64,000 bases of DNA, taken from Paraburkholderia phenazinium. GTDB taxonomy: Bacteria > Pseudomonadota > Gammaproteobacteria > Burkholderiales > Burkholderiaceae. The notes below the pieces were generated by a model that was not told where the DNA came from, made no database searches, and saw only the letters and a program-made list of their open reading frames with translations. The position numbers and the translations under genes are program-made. The stretch covers positions 2,728,001-2,792,000 of the forward strand of contig NZ_FSRU01000002.1 of assembly GCF_900142845.1 (NCBI RefSeq), written 5' to 3'. Shown piece after piece: positions 38,515 to 49,288 of this stretch. Numbering within the stretch: the first letter of the stretch is position 1; the number at the start of each line of letters is the position of its first letter.

Positions 38515-39396
38515 ATGATTGAAACGAACGATTCGCTGCGCGATTGCCTCGCGCCAGCGAAGCTGAATCTCTTCCTGCACATCACCGGTCGCCGGCCGGA
38601 TGGTTATCATGCGTTGCAGACCGTGTTCCAGTTGCTCGACTGGGGCGATTCGCTGCATTTCACGCGCCGTGACGACGGCCGTGTCACGCGTAGCACCGAC
38701 GTCTCCGGCGTGCCGCCGGAACACGACCTGACGGTGCGTGCCGCGCTGCTGCTGAAGCACCACACGGGCACGGCGGAAGGCGTCGACATCGAAATCGACA
38801 AACGCCTGCCGATGGGCGCGGGCCTCGGCGGCGGCAGCTCGGACGCCGCCACGACACTGCTCGCGCTGAACCGTCTGTGGAAGCTCGATCTGCCGCGCGC
38901 GGAATTGCAGGCGCTCGCGCTGAAGCTCGGTGCGGATGTGCCGTTCTTTGTATTTGGAAAAAATGCGTTTGCAGAGGGTGTCGGAGAAGCGTTAGAGACT
39001 GTACAATTGCCCGCTCGTTATTTCCTAGTTGTGACGCCGCGGGTTCATGTTCCAACTGCAGCGATTTTTTCCGAAAAATCGTTGACAAGAGATTCAAAAC
39101 CCCTCACAATTACGGACTTTCTTGCACAACATAGTTGCAGCGCAGAATGGCCAGACAGTTTCGGCCGCAATGACATGCAGCAGGTTGTCGTGGGAAAATA
39201 CGCGGAAGTTGCGCAGGTGCTGGGATGGTTTGATAACATCGCGCCGGCGCGGATGACTGGATCGGGGGCAAGTGTTTTTGCCGCGTTCCGCAATCGCGAT
39301 GAAGCAGAAGCGGCGCAAGCCAAACTGCCGAGCGAGTGGAACAGCGCAGTCACAGCAAGCCTGGATACACATCCACTCTTCGCTTTCGCGTCATAG
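38515..39396 (+). CDS. ispE: 4-diphosphocytidyl-2-C-methyl-D-erythritol kinase
   Basis: IspE phosphorylates CDP-ME in the non-mevalonate isoprenoid pathway. The 293-residue GHMP kinase has the start [20 protein letters not shown], the glycine-rich ATP loop [18 protein letters not shown] and the C-terminal [10 protein letters not shown] motif. The part from about 38930 to 39330 is visibly AT-richer than the rest of the gene and carries a promoter-like signal. tRNA-Gln and prs lie immediately downstream. Confidence 0.95.
   Translation: MIETNDSLRDCLAPAKLNLFLHITGRRPDGYHALQTVFQLLDWGDSLHFTRRDDGRVTRSTDVSGVPPEHDLTVRAALLLKHHTGTAEGVDIEIDKRLPMGAGLGGGSSDAATTLLALNRLWKLDLPRAELQALALKLGADVPFFVFGKNAFAEGVGEALETVQLPARYFLVVTPRVHVPTAAIFSEKSLTRDSKPLTITDFLAQHSCSAEWPDSFGRNDMQQVVVGKYAEVAQVLGWFDNIAPARMTGSGASVFAAFRNRDEAEAAQAKLPSEWNSAVTASLDTHPLFAFAS
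39062..39110 (+). promoter_or_regulatory. Promoter-like signal and hairpin inside ispE
   Basis: A perfect -35 TTGACA (39082-39087), 17-base spacer and CACAAT (39105-39110) lie inside ispE on its own strand. Just before is an 8-bp hairpin, CGATTTTT (39062-39069) with AAAAATCG (39074-39081). The promoter could drive tRNA-Gln and prs, about 340 bases downstream, independently of lolB-ispE. Confidence 0.45.
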
Positions 39397-39448
39397 GTTT
39401 TGCATCGTCGAGCGGTCCTACACGCTCGGTGAAGCTCAAAGTTAGTGT

Positions 39449-39525
39449 AGGGGAGTCGCCAAGTTGGTTAAGGCACCGGATTTTGATTCCGGCATTCGAG
39501 GGTTCGAGTCCTTCCTCCCCTGCCA
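39449..39525 (+). tRNA. tRNA-Gln (anticodon TTG)
   Basis: A 77-base cloverleaf: acceptor AGGGGAG pairs with CTCCCCT, the D arm is CGCCAAGTTGGTTAAGGC, the anticodon loop TTTTGAT holds TTG, and the T arm AGGGTTCGAGTCCTT has the standard GGTTCGA. The 3' CCA is encoded. It sits between ispE and prs, a position kept in many betaproteobacteria. Confidence 0.97.
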
Positions 39526-39570
39526 AAAATTCTCGCAGTTCCTCGCCCCCCAGCCAGAAGCAGGTGCATG

Positions 39571-40527
39571 ATGAGCAGCCATGACGGCCTGATGGTTTTT
39601 ACTGGCAACGCGAATCCCGCGCTTGCACAAGAAGTCGTAAAAATCCTCGGTATCCCCCTCGGCAAAGCGATGGTCAGCCGTTTTTCGGACGGCGAAATCC
39701 AGGTCGAGATTCAGGAAAACGTGCGTGGCAAGGATGTCTTCGTCCTGCAATCCACGTGCGCACCGGCGAACGACAACCTGATGGAACTGATGATCATGGT
39801 CGATGCGCTCAAGCGCGCATCCGCTGGCCGGATCACCGCTGCTATCCCCTACTTCGGCTATGCCCGTCAAGATCGTCGCCCGCGTTCGGCGCGCGTTGCG
39901 ATCTCGGCCAAGGTCGTGGCGAACATGCTGGAAATCGCCGGCGTCGAGCGGATCATCACCATGGATCTGCACGCTGACCAGATTCAAGGTTTCTTCGACA
40001 TCCCGGTCGACAACATCTACGCCACGCCTGTGCTGCTCGGCGATCTGCGCAAGCAGAATCACGAGAACCTGCTGGTCGTGTCGCCGGACGTTGGCGGCGT
40101 GGTCCGCGCCCGTGCGTTGGCGAAGCAACTGAACTGCGATCTCGCCATCATCGACAAGCGTCGCCCGAAGGCGAACATCGCTGAAGTGATGAACATCATC
40201 GGTGAAGTCGAAGGCCGTACCTGCGTGATCATGGACGACATGGTCGACACCGCCGGCACGCTCTGCAAGGCGGCTCAGGTGTTGAAGGAACGCGGCGCGA
40301 TCAAGGTGTTCGCATACGCCACTCACCCGGTTCTGTCGGGCGGTGCTGGCGAGCGTATCGCGGCTTCCGCGCTCGACGAACTGGTCGTGACGGATACGAT
40401 CCCGCTCGGCGAAGAAGCTCGCTCGTGCGCGAAGATCCGTTCGCTGACAAGCGCAGGTCTCTTGGCCGAAACGTTCTCGCGGATCCGCCGCGGCGATTCG
40501 GTGATGTCGCTGTTTGCAGAAAGTTAA
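39571..40527 (+). CDS. prs: Ribose-phosphate pyrophosphokinase
   Basis: Prs makes PRPP from ribose-5-phosphate and ATP for purine, pyrimidine, NAD, His and Trp synthesis. The 318-residue protein has the class I segments [21 protein letters not shown], the metal-binding [18 protein letters not shown], and the PRPP loop [13 protein letters not shown]. Two adjacent ATGs occur at 39568 and 39571; the second gives the usual [12 protein letters not shown]. Its product feeds hisC's pathway and apt in this window. Confidence 0.97.
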   Translation: MSSHDGLMVFTGNANPALAQEVVKILGIPLGKAMVSRFSDGEIQVEIQENVRGKDVFVLQSTCAPANDNLMELMIMVDALKRASAGRITAAIPYFGYARQDRRPRSARVAISAKVVANMLEIAGVERIITMDLHADQIQGFFDIPVDNIYATPVLLGDLRKQNHENLLVVSPDVGGVVRARALAKQLNCDLAIIDKRRPKANIAEVMNIIGEVEGRTCVIMDDMVDTAGTLCKAAQVLKERGAIKVFAYATHPVLSGGAGERIAASALDELVVTDTIPLGEEARSCAKIRSLTSAGLLAETFSRIRRGDSVMSLFAES

Positions 40528-40539
40528 GTATTTGCGAAG

Positions 40540-40576
40540 GCGCAACGTGCATTGCAACATCGCACGCTGCGCTTTT
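40540..40576 (+). terminator. Terminator-like hairpin after prs
   Basis: GCGCAACGTGC (40540-40550) pairs with GCACGCTGCGC (40562-40572) with one mismatch, followed by TTTT. It lies 13 bases past the prs stop. Confidence 0.6.
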
Positions 40577-40619
40577 GCACAATCGGCATGAGCGAACGAA
40601 GGTTCGTGCCGTCGAGTCT

Positions 40620-40656
40620 GGGGCCTCAGCCATAATGGCATGAAGGCCCCGTTTTT
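40620..40656 (+). terminator. Second terminator-like hairpin upstream of rplY
   Basis: GGGGCC (40620-40625) pairs with GGCCCC (40645-40650), with an inner GCC/GGC mini-stem, and GTTTTT follows. It lies 37 bases before the rplY start and could be an early terminator or attenuator of rplY. Confidence 0.55.
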
Positions 40657-40692
40657 ACTGCCTGGTCGCGGGCAGTGCATTGGAGATTCAAC

Positions 40693-41313
40693 ATGAAAGT
40701 AGTCGCTTTCGAGCGTTCCCTGCAAGGTACGGGTGCGAGCCGCCGCCTGCGTATTTCCGGCAAGACGCCGGCAATCGTTTATGGCGCTGGTGCTGAACCG
40801 CAATTGATCGAACTCGATCACAACGCGTTGTGGCACGCCCTGAAGAAAGAAGTTTTCCATTCGTCGATTCTCGATCTGGAAATCGGCGATAAGGCGCAAC
40901 AGGTTCTGCTGCGCGACGTGCAATACCATCCGTTCCGTCAGCTCGTGCTGCACGTGGACTTCCAGCGCGTCGATGCAACGAAGAAGCTGCACACCAAGGT
41001 GCCGCTGCACTTCATGAACCAGGAATCGAACCCGGCTGTCAAGCTGTCGGGCGCGGTGATCTCGCACGTTCTGAACGAAATCGAAATCGAGTGCCTGCCG
41101 TCGGCACTGCCTGAATTCCTCGAAGTCAACCTCGCAACGATCGAAGCTGGTCACACGATGCACGCCAAGGACATCGTCCTGCCGGCTGGCGTCGCACTGG
41201 TTGCACACGTTGAAGCTGAAAACCCGGTGGTCGCCTCCGCGACGATCCCGGCTGGCGCGATCGCCGAAGGCGACGCTGCTGCTGCAAGCGAAGGCGAAAC
41301 GCCGGCCGCTTAA
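40693..41313 (+). CDS. rplY: 50S ribosomal protein L25/general stress protein Ctc
   Basis: This 206-residue, long (Ctc-type) L25 binds 5S rRNA through its N-terminal domain ([25 protein letters not shown]) and has an additional beta-rich TL5-like domain ([18 protein letters not shown]) with an Ala/Glu-rich tail. The ATG at 40693 follows TGGAG. It precedes pth, the usual pairing. Confidence 0.96.
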   Translation: MKVVAFERSLQGTGASRRLRISGKTPAIVYGAGAEPQLIELDHNALWHALKKEVFHSSILDLEIGDKAQQVLLRDVQYHPFRQLVLHVDFQRVDATKKLHTKVPLHFMNQESNPAVKLSGAVISHVLNEIEIECLPSALPEFLEVNLATIEAGHTMHAKDIVLPAGVALVAHVEAENPVVASATIPAGAIAEGDAAAASEGETPAA

Positions 41314-41366
41314 GCTGCATACAGCGAGCAATCCTCTCGATCCGTTTCAATGGAACGGACGATGTG

Positions 41367-41399
41367 ACCCGCCGCGGTTCGCCCCGGCGGGTTTTTTTG
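41367..41399 (+). terminator. Rho-independent terminator after rplY
   Basis: ACCCGCCG (41367-41374) pairs with CGGCGGGT (41385-41392), followed by a T7 tract. It lies 54 bases after the rplY stop and 54 bases before pth. Confidence 0.9.
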
Positions 41400-41452
41400 T
41401 TTTTTCGGGCCGCGCGGCACGCCGCCGGCCTTTAACCCATCATGACTCAATC

Positions 41453-42055
41453 ATGATCAAGCTGATCGTGGGGCTCGGCAACCCGGGCGCCGAATATACC
41501 GCGACGCGTCACAACGCCGGTTTCTGGCTGGTCGATCAACTGGCGCGCGAAGCCGGCACTACCTTGCGTGACGAACGCCGCTTTCACGGTTTCTACGCGA
41601 AGGCTCGCTTGCATGGCGAAGAGGTGCACCTGCTCGAGCCGCAGACGTACATGAACCGCTCGGGGCAGTCGGTTGTCGCGCTTGCCCATTTCTTCAAGAT
41701 CCTGCCCGACGAAATTCTCGTCGCGCACGACGAACTCGATCTGCCGCCCGGCACCGTCAAGCTGAAGCTCGGCGGCGGTAGCGGCGGGCACAATGGCCTG
41801 AAGGACATTTCCGCGCATCTGTCGTCGCAACAGTATTGGCGGCTGCGCATCGGCATCGGCCATCCGCGCGATCTGATCCCCGAAAGCGCGCGCGCCGGCG
41901 CCAAGCCCGACGTCGCCAACTACGTGCTGAAGCCGCCGCGCCGCGAAGAGCAGGACGTGATCGACGCGTCGATCGAACGTGCGCTTGTGCAGATGCCGCT
42001 CGTTGTCAAAGGCGAGCTCGACCGGGCGGTCATGCAGTTGCATCGCAACGCGTAG
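41453..42055 (+). CDS. pth: Peptidyl-tRNA hydrolase
   Basis: Pth frees tRNA from peptidyl-tRNAs released early by ribosomes. The 200-residue protein has [23 protein letters not shown] with the catalytic His and Asn region, [22 protein letters not shown] with the catalytic Asp, and [13 protein letters not shown]. The ATG at 41453 is canonical. hisC follows after 69 bases. Confidence 0.97.
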   Translation: MIKLIVGLGNPGAEYTATRHNAGFWLVDQLAREAGTTLRDERRFHGFYAKARLHGEEVHLLEPQTYMNRSGQSVVALAHFFKILPDEILVAHDELDLPPGTVKLKLGGGSGGHNGLKDISAHLSSQQYWRLRIGIGHPRDLIPESARAGAKPDVANYVLKPPRREEQDVIDASIERALVQMPLVVKGELDRAVMQLHRNA

Positions 42056-42124
42056 GCGGCGGGTTTCGCCGCGATTGCCCGGCTATCATCAGGATCGAAT
42101 CGCAGCCATCTATTGGAGTCCCGC

Positions 42125-43204
42125 TTGAGCCGCTACTGGAGTGACATCGTTAGTCGTCTGACGCCGTATGTGCCGGGTGAACAGCCCGCACTCGCCCATC
42201 CCGTCAAGCTCAATACCAACGAGAACCCGTATCCGCCGTCGCCGCGCGTGCTGGCGGCGATCCGTCACGAACTCGGCGACAGCGCGGAATCGCTGCGCCT
42301 TTATCCCGATCCGACTGCGCGCAAACTGCGCGAGACCGTCGCGGCACACCACGGCATCCGCGCCGAGCAGGTGTTCGCCGGCAACGGTTCGGACGAGGTG
42401 CTCGCTCTGACGTTCCAGGCGCTGCTCAAGCACGACAAGCCCATCCTGTTCCCGGACATCACGTACAGCTTCTATCCGACGTACGCGCGGCTCTTCGAGG
42501 TCGACTACCGCACCCTCTCCGTCGACGACGCATTCGCCATCCGCGTCGACGACTACGTTTTGCCCAACGGCGGCGTCCTCTTGCCGAATCCGAACGCGCC
42601 AACGGGCCACCCCTTGCCGCTCGCCGAGATCGAACGGCTGGTGGCGCGGCATGCGGAATCCGTAGTGGTGGTCGACGAAGCGTATGTGGATTTCGGCGGA
42701 CAATCGGCGGTTTCGCTGATCGACCGCTATCCGAATCTGCTGGTGGTGCAGACGGTCTCGAAGTCGCGCTCGCTGGCCGGCATGCGGGTGGGATTTGCGT
42801 TCGGCAATGCGGCGCTGATCGAGGCGTTGACCCGCGTCAAGGACAGCTTCAACTCGTATCCGCTCGACCGGCTCGCCCAGGTCGCAGCGATTGCCGCCTA
42901 CGAAGACGACGCGTGGTTCCGCAACAGTTGCGCGAAAGTCGTCGCGAGCCGCGAGCGTCTTTCCGCAGGCTTGACGGCGCTTGGCTTCAACGTCGTACCG
43001 TCAGGAGCGAATTTCGTGTTCGCTCGCCATGAAGGCTACGACGCGGCCACGCTCGCCGCCCGGCTGCGGGACAAGGAGATTTTCGTGCGCCATTTCAAGG
43101 CACCGCGGATCGATCAGCACTTGCGCATTTCGATTGGCACCGACGCGGAATGCGACACACTGCTCGATGCACTGCAGGACGTGTTTCGCGCTTACGTGGG
43201 ATAA
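42125..43204 (+). CDS. hisC: Histidinol-phosphate aminotransferase (TTG start)
   Basis: HisC makes histidinol phosphate from imidazole-acetol phosphate in histidine synthesis. The 359-residue PLP enzyme has the substrate segment [11 protein letters not shown], the PLP motif [11 protein letters not shown] and the Schiff-base Lys in [18 protein letters not shown]. The start is most likely the TTG at 42125, giving [20 protein letters not shown] after the first Met; TTGGAGTCCCGC places GGAG 6-7 bases upstream. A TTG at 42113 lies in the ribosome-binding site itself. It stands apart from a his operon, as a second hisC copy often does. Confidence 0.95.
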   Translation: MSRYWSDIVSRLTPYVPGEQPALAHPVKLNTNENPYPPSPRVLAAIRHELGDSAESLRLYPDPTARKLRETVAAHHGIRAEQVFAGNGSDEVLALTFQALLKHDKPILFPDITYSFYPTYARLFEVDYRTLSVDDAFAIRVDDYVLPNGGVLLPNPNAPTGHPLPLAEIERLVARHAESVVVVDEAYVDFGGQSAVSLIDRYPNLLVVQTVSKSRSLAGMRVGFAFGNAALIEALTRVKDSFNSYPLDRLAQVAAIAAYEDDAWFRNSCAKVVASRERLSAGLTALGFNVVPSGANFVFARHEGYDAATLAARLRDKEIFVRHFKAPRIDQHLRISIGTDAECDTLLDALQDVFRAYVG

Positions 43205-43250
43205 GTGGACTGCGTGGGACAGGTGCCTGCGCCGCCTCGCCCACGCACCC

Positions 43251-43517
<267 letters not shown>

Positions 43518-43570
43518 TCACGCCGGCGCAAGGCCGGCTGTCATTCCGTCAAGACCACAGTTTACGCCGG

Positions 43571-44083
43571 TTAGGACTGCCCTGCCTGGCCGTTATCCTG
43601 ATCCAGCAAGGCCACCTTGTCCTTCAGCCATTTTTCGACGGACGGGAACACGAACTTGCTGACGTCGCCGCCCAATTGCGCAATCTCGCGCACGATGGTG
43701 CCGGAGATGAACTGGTATTGATCGGACGGCGTCATGAACATGGTTTCGACGTCGGGCAGCAGATAGCGGTTCATGCCGGCCATCTGAAACTCGTATTCGA
43801 AGTCCGACACGGCGCGCAGGCCGCGCACGATGACGCGAGCGTTATTGCTGCGGACGAAATCCTTCAATAACCCCTTGAAGCTCATGACCTGCACGTTCGG
43901 ATAGTGACCGAGCACTTCGTGGGCGATATCGAGGCGCTCTTCGAGCGTGAAGAACGGCTTCTTGTTGCGGCTGTCGGCGACGCCTACCACCAGCGTGTCG
44001 AAAATACTCGACGCGCGCCGAACGAGGTCTTCGTGACCGCGCGTCAGCGGGTCGAACGTACCCGGGTACACGGCGACTACCAT
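43571..44083 (-). CDS. coaD: Phosphopantetheine adenylyltransferase
   Basis: CoaD makes dephospho-CoA from phosphopantetheine and ATP. The 170-residue nucleotidyltransferase has [17 protein letters not shown] with the T/HxGH motif, [14 protein letters not shown], and [15 protein letters not shown], the ISSTxVRE-type motif with Gly at one Ser position. The Met at 44083 gives the standard [11 protein letters not shown] start. It lies between rsmD and the ferredoxin on minus, the common rsmD-coaD-fdx order. Confidence 0.96.
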   Translation of the reverse strand: MVVAVYPGTFDPLTRGHEDLVRRASSIFDTLVVGVADSRNKKPFFTLEERLDIAHEVLGHYPNVQVMSFKGLLKDFVRSNNARVIVRGLRAVSDFEYEFQMAGMNRYLLPDVETMFMTPSDQYQFISGTIVREIAQLGGDVSKFVFPSVEKWLKDKVALLDQDNGQAGQS

Positions 44084-44196
44084 GAGACTTCTCCTCTCTT
44101 CAGACAAATGGGCACGTCAAGCACGCCCGCAGGACGCGTTTGCCGCCGGTCGCGCGCGTGACGGCTAGCCGTCCGGCGCTTGTTTTAGAACGCGCA

Positions 44197-44811
44197 TTAT
44201 TCCTCATTTTCGCGCTGCAGCAAATGATAGTGGACCGCTCCCGCCTTGCCCTGCCGCACGATGGTCCAGCCCGCCAGCGCGGGCGTCTGTGCGATCTCGA
44301 GCGCCTCGCCGGCTTCCACATAGAGGAATCCTTCGGCGCTGACGAGCCGCACCGCCAGCTCCAGCGCGCGGCCCAGCAGGTCGGAGTCGAACGGCGGGTC
44401 GAGGAACACCACGTCGAACGACGCGGGCGCAAGGCTTGCCGCGAGGCGCAGTGCGTCGGCCTCGGCGACTTCAATCGTGTTGGGCGCGAGGCGCGCCTGG
44501 TTGGCGCGCAACTGCCCGGCTGCCTTCGCGTGGCGCTCGACCATCAGAACCCGGGCCGCGCCGCGCGACGCCGCCTCGAAGCCCAGCGCGCCGCTGCCGG
44601 CGAACAGGTCCAGACAGCGCAGGCCGTCGAGCCGCTGGCCGAGCCAGTTGAAGAGCGTTTCGCGCACGCGGTCCGGCGTGGGGCGCAGACCGTCGAGGTC
44701 GAGCACGGGCAACGGCGTGCGCTTCCAGTCGCCGCCAATGATGCGGATGGCGTGCGGCTTGCCGCGGTTGGACGACGCGCTGTGCTGACGGGGTGCAGAA
44801 GTACGGGGCAT
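44197..44811 (-). CDS. rsmD: 16S rRNA (guanine966-N2)-methyltransferase
   Basis: RsmD methylates G966 of 16S rRNA on the small subunit. The 204-residue SAM enzyme has IRIIGGDWKRTPLPV and RPTPDRVRETLFNWL at the N-terminus, the SAM-binding LDLFAGSGALGFEAASRGA and the catalytic motif DVVFLDPPFDSD. It is divergent from ftsY, a conserved pair. Confidence 0.96.
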   Translation of the reverse strand: MPRTSAPRQHSASSNRGKPHAIRIIGGDWKRTPLPVLDLDGLRPTPDRVRETLFNWLGQRLDGLRCLDLFAGSGALGFEAASRGAARVLMVERHAKAAGQLRANQARLAPNTIEVAEADALRLAASLAPASFDVVFLDPPFDSDLLGRALELAVRLVSAEGFLYVEAGEALEIAQTPALAGWTIVRQGKAGAVHYHLLQRENEE

Positions 44812-45063
44812 GCAGATTCGAACAGTTGAACAGGTTAGGCGATTTGCCCGCAGGCGCTTGCTGGCACCGGGGTTGGAGCGCCAACGTTACCACATGGGGG
44901 CACGCATCTCACCCTGGCCGGACGGCTAATGCTATCCATGCGGGCTTGCCTGATAAAATAAGCGGCTTCCAGCGCCTTGCATCCCGCATTGCCACGCTGC
45001 CTGCCGCTGCCACCGGTGTTCGCCGGCTGCGCGCACCGGCGCTCGCTCTCACCACGCCAGACC

Positions 45064-46299
<1,236 letters not shown>

Positions 46300-46352
46300 C
46301 CAGCAACGCGGCCAAAAGGGCTGCAGGCAAGCCGCACAATCACCGCACCAAC

Positions 46353-46388
46353 AAAGAGGGCACCCCGCGGGGTGCCCTCTTTGCTTTT
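46353..46388. terminator. Strong bidirectional terminator between ftsY and maiA
   Basis: A 14-bp perfect stem, AAAGAGGGCACCCC (46353-46366) with GGGGTGCCCTCTTT (46369-46382), is followed on plus by GCTTTT and on minus by CTTTGTTGG. It serves ftsY and the convergent maiA. Confidence 0.9.
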
Positions 46389-46432
46389 AGCCTGACCGCC
46401 AGCCAAACCGGCCAGTCAGTCAGCTACCTTCG

Positions 46433-47077
46433 TCACTCCGCATCCGGCTGCACACCAGGCGCCGCCCGCGCGAACGCGTCGAGTTGCGACGCGTGATCGT
46501 GAATGCGCTGGATCGTCGGAAATCGCGTCACGTCGATCTTGAAGCGTTGCGCGTTGAACACCTGCGGTACGAGACACGCATCGGCGAGCGTCGGCGTGTC
46601 GCCGAAGCACAGCTTGCCGGTCCGCGAATCGCCGGCCAGATGCTGTTCGAGCGTCGTAAAACCCGCCTCGACCCAGTGACGATACCAGGCGTCCTTGGTC
46701 TCGTCGTCGGTGCCCACCGTGTGCTTCAGATACTTCAGCACACGCAGGTTGTCCAACGGATGAATCTCGCAGGCAATCTGCAGCGCCACCGAGCGCACAT
46801 AGGCACGATCGGCCGGCGCCTTCGGCAATAACGGCGGCTCGGGATGCGTCTCCTCCAGATACTCGATGATCGCGAGCGACTGCTGCAGCACGTTGTCGCC
46901 ATCCACCAGCGTGGGCACCACCCCATCCGGATTCAGCTTGCGATACTCCGGCTTGAGCTGCTCACCGCCATCGCGCAGCATGTGGATAGGCGCATAGTCG
47001 TACGGCAGATTCTTCAGGTTCAGCGCAATGCGCACGCGATACGACGCCGAGCTCCGAAAATAGCTATAAAGCTTCAT
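46433..47077 (-). CDS. maiA: Maleylacetoacetate isomerase (zeta-class GST)
   Basis: The enzyme isomerises maleylacetoacetate to fumarylacetoacetate with glutathione in tyrosine/homogentisate breakdown. The 214-residue GST has MKLYSYFRSSASYRVRIALNLKNL with the zeta-class SSxxxR active site, the PTLVDGDNVLQQSLAIIEYL thioredoxin-fold end and the C-terminal DTPTLADACLVPQVFNAQRF. It is co-oriented with an FAH-family hydrolase gene 28 bases upstream, matching consecutive steps of homogentisate or gentisate-type pathways. Maleylpyruvate isomerase activity is the alternative. Confidence 0.9.
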   Translation of the reverse strand: MKLYSYFRSSASYRVRIALNLKNLPYDYAPIHMLRDGGEQLKPEYRKLNPDGVVPTLVDGDNVLQQSLAIIEYLEETHPEPPLLPKAPADRAYVRSVALQIACEIHPLDNLRVLKYLKHTVGTDDETKDAWYRHWVEAGFTTLEQHLAGDSRTGKLCFGDTPTLADACLVPQVFNAQRFKIDVTRFPTIQRIHDHASQLDAFARAAPGVQPDAE

Positions 47078-47105
47078 ATTGATTTGTCTCCTCCCCACCG
47101 TGATT

Positions 47106-47804
47106 TCAGACGACCCGCACGCTGAACTCGCCTAGCCCGTCCACGCCACCTTTCATCGTATCGCCCTTCACCACCGCGCCGACGCCTTCAGGCGTGCCCG
47201 TGAAGATCAGATCGCCGGGGTACAGTTCGTACAGCGTCGACAGGTAAGCCACCGTCTCCGCCACCGACCAGATCAGTTGCGACACGTCCGAACGCTGCTT
47301 TTCCTCACCGTTGACGTTCAGCCAGATCGCGCCCTTGCCGACCTGTCCCACTGTCGACACCGGATGGATCGGACCCAGCGGCGCCGAGTGATCGAAGCCC
47401 TTCGCGGTGTCCCAGGGACGGCCCAGCTTCTTCGCTTCAGCCTGCAGATCGCGACGCGTCATGTCGAGTCCGAGCGCATAGCCGTAGACATGCTCAAGCG
47501 CCTGCTCGACCGGAATGTCCTTGCCGGCCTTGCCGATGGCGGCGACCAGTTCCATTTCGAAATGGACGTTCTTCGACTGCGCCGGATACGGGAATTGGCC
47601 GGTCTCGCCTGGTGCGACATAGACCACGGCGTCGGCGGGCTTGCTGAAGAAGAACGGCGGCTCACGGTCAGGGTCGTGCCCCATCTCGCGCGCGTGCGCC
47701 TCGTAATTGCGGCCCACACAGTAGATGCGGCGCACCGCGAACTGATCGCTGGACCCCACGACCGGCACCGCGACCACCGGTGCGGGAGCAAACACGTAAC
47801 TCAT
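47106..47804 (-). CDS. Fumarylacetoacetate hydrolase family protein
   Basis: A 232-residue metal-dependent C-C bond hydrolase. FAH-fold landmarks are VRRIYCVGRNYEAHAREMG, FFFSKPADAV, the metal-binding VHFEMELVAAIGKAGKDI and the C-terminal LYPGDLIFTGTPEGVGAV. The short form resembles fumarylpyruvate hydrolases and 2-hydroxyhepta-2,4-diene-1,7-dioate isomerases rather than full-length FAH. Next to maiA it probably splits fumarylpyruvate or fumarylacetoacetate. GGAG precedes the ATG at 47804. Confidence 0.9.
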   Translation of the reverse strand: MSYVFAPAPVVAVPVVGSSDQFAVRRIYCVGRNYEAHAREMGHDPDREPPFFFSKPADAVVYVAPGETGQFPYPAQSKNVHFEMELVAAIGKAGKDIPVEQALEHVYGYALGLDMTRRDLQAEAKKLGRPWDTAKGFDHSAPLGPIHPVSTVGQVGKGAIWLNVNGEEKQRSDVSQLIWSVAETVAYLSTLYELYPGDLIFTGTPEGVGAVVKGDTMKGGVDGLGEFSVRVV

Positions 47805-48100
47805 CCCGTTCTCCAATCTTTAGTAAGCGCCGCGGGCGCGGCAATAAAACGTTGAGTGTAACGCGCAGGGAAACATGGGTGGCGCGAGGAAGGCACAAAC
47901 GCGCCGCCCAGCGGGCCTTATGGCCGGATGGCCATACCGCCGCCATCTTCCCGCCAGCTTGCAAGATCGCTGCAGATGCGATACTCACTACAGGTACCGC
48001 TTCGAGTACCGCCTCCGGCACGGCCGGCGGCAGCACCTTAACCTTTGAATACCGTGACCAACCGCGTCGAGCGCGAGGCCACCCAGCCACACTGAACCCG

Positions 48101-49075
48101 ATGACCGAATCAGCCGAAACCGTTGCCTCCGAGTTCCCCTGCGCCCGCTTTATCAAGGAGATCGGCCGCGGCCCGAACGGCGCCCGCGCGCTCACGTCCG
48201 AGGACACGCACGCGCTCTATCGCGCGATGCTCGACGGACGCGTCGGCGATCTGGAGCTCGGCGCGGTGCTGCTGGCCTACCGGGTGAAAGGCGAAACCGC
48301 CGACGAACTCGCCGCGATGCTGGCGGCCGCTCACGCCTCGTTCGAACCGATCCAGATTGCGCACGGCGCCTACCGGCCGGTGTCCATTCCCAGCTACAAC
48401 GGCGCGCGCAAGCAGCCCAATCTGGTGCCGCTGCTCGCGCTGCTGCTGGCCCGTGAAGGCGTCCCGGTGCTCGTGCACGGCGTCACCGAAGATCCGGGCC
48501 GCGTGACCAGCGCGGAGATTTTCACGCATCTGCAGATTGCGCACGCGCAAAGCCACGCGGAGATCGAAGACAACCTCGCCGCGCGCCGGCTAGCCTTTGC
48601 GCCAATCACCGCTCTCGCGCCGAAGCTCGCGCGCCTGCTCGCCTTACGGCGCCGAATGGGCGTGCGCAATTCCACCCATACGCTCGTCAAGATCCTGCAG
48701 CCGTTCGCGCCGGCGGGGCTGCGGCTCGTCAACTACACGCATCCGCCCTATCGCGAGAGTCTCACCCAGTTGTTCAGCACACATCCGGATGCCGCCGCCG
48801 GCGGTGCGCTGCTCGCGCGCGGCACCGAGGGCGAAGCGGTGGCCGATACGCGCCGCCAGGTCCAGATCGACTGGCTGCACGACGGCATCTGCGACACGCG
48901 GGTGGCCGCCGAACGCTCGTCGGCCGACGCGCCTGAAGTGGAACTGCCGGAAGCGCGCGACGCCGCGACCACCGCCGCATGGATCGACGCCGTGCTGCGC
49001 GGCGAGGCGCCGGTGCCGGGCGCGATCGAGCGGCAGATCGAAGTGATCGTGGATATCGCCAGAACCCCTCTATGA
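48101..49075 (+). CDS. ybiB: DNA-binding protein YbiB (TrpD-like fold)
   Basis: A 324-residue relative of anthranilate phosphoribosyltransferase (glycosyl transferase family 3) that lacks the enzyme's PRPP signature in clear form. In E. coli YbiB binds nucleic acid and is regulated by LexA. The visible family blocks are ALTSEDTHALYRAMLDGRVGDLELGAVLLAYRVKGET, VLVHGVTEDPGRVTSAEIF and RRRMGVRNSTHTLVKILQPF. The ATG at 48101 (MTESAETVAS) is the first sensible start. It is divergent from the FAH gene. Confidence 0.88.
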   Translation: MTESAETVASEFPCARFIKEIGRGPNGARALTSEDTHALYRAMLDGRVGDLELGAVLLAYRVKGETADELAAMLAAAHASFEPIQIAHGAYRPVSIPSYNGARKQPNLVPLLALLLAREGVPVLVHGVTEDPGRVTSAEIFTHLQIAHAQSHAEIEDNLAARRLAFAPITALAPKLARLLALRRRMGVRNSTHTLVKILQPFAPAGLRLVNYTHPPYRESLTQLFSTHPDAAAGGALLARGTEGEAVADTRRQVQIDWLHDGICDTRVAAERSSADAPEVELPEARDAATTAAWIDAVLRGEAPVPGAIERQIEVIVDIARTPL

Positions 49076-49177
49076 CGGGCGTCGCGGTATCGCCGAAACC
49101 CCAGTCATGACGGGCGTCACGGCGTGCTAAAGCCCGGCGCGCGACGCCGTGCAACGTGTCATTGCGCGGATCGGCGG

Positions 49178-49206
49178 TTGACACGCCGCGGCTCGCTCGC
49201 ATACAT
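49178..49206 (+). promoter_or_regulatory. Sigma-70-type promoter of leuL-leuA
   Basis: Perfect -35 TTGACA (49178-49183), a 17-base spacer and -10 ATACAT (49201-49206). The predicted +1, about 49212-49214, coincides with the ATG of a leucine-rich leader ORF and puts the leuA start over 400 bases downstream. Confidence 0.65.
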
Positions 49207-49213
49207 TGGACCC

Positions 49214-49288
49214 ATGCGTTCCCTTCCGAACACCCTCCGAATTACCTCCGGCCGCCTAGCGCGGCCCCTATCGCTACGTCTAGCGTAA
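49214..49288 (+). CDS. leuL: Leucine-rich leader peptide upstream of leuA
   Basis: A 24-codon ORF: it begins MRSLPNTLR and ends GRLARPLSLRLA. Six residues are Leu, and the last four Leu codons (49256, 49268, 49274, 49280) are all CTA, a codon rarely used in the high-GC genes here. Clustered rare codons for the end product, just before a stop (TAA), are the hallmark of attenuation leader peptides. The ATG lies at the predicted transcription start, so it may be translated as a leaderless mRNA; no ribosome-binding site is seen. Hairpins overlap and follow it. I infer ribosome-mediated attenuation of leuA; experimental support is lacking. Confidence 0.6.
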   Translation: MRSLPNTLRITSGRLARPLSLRLA

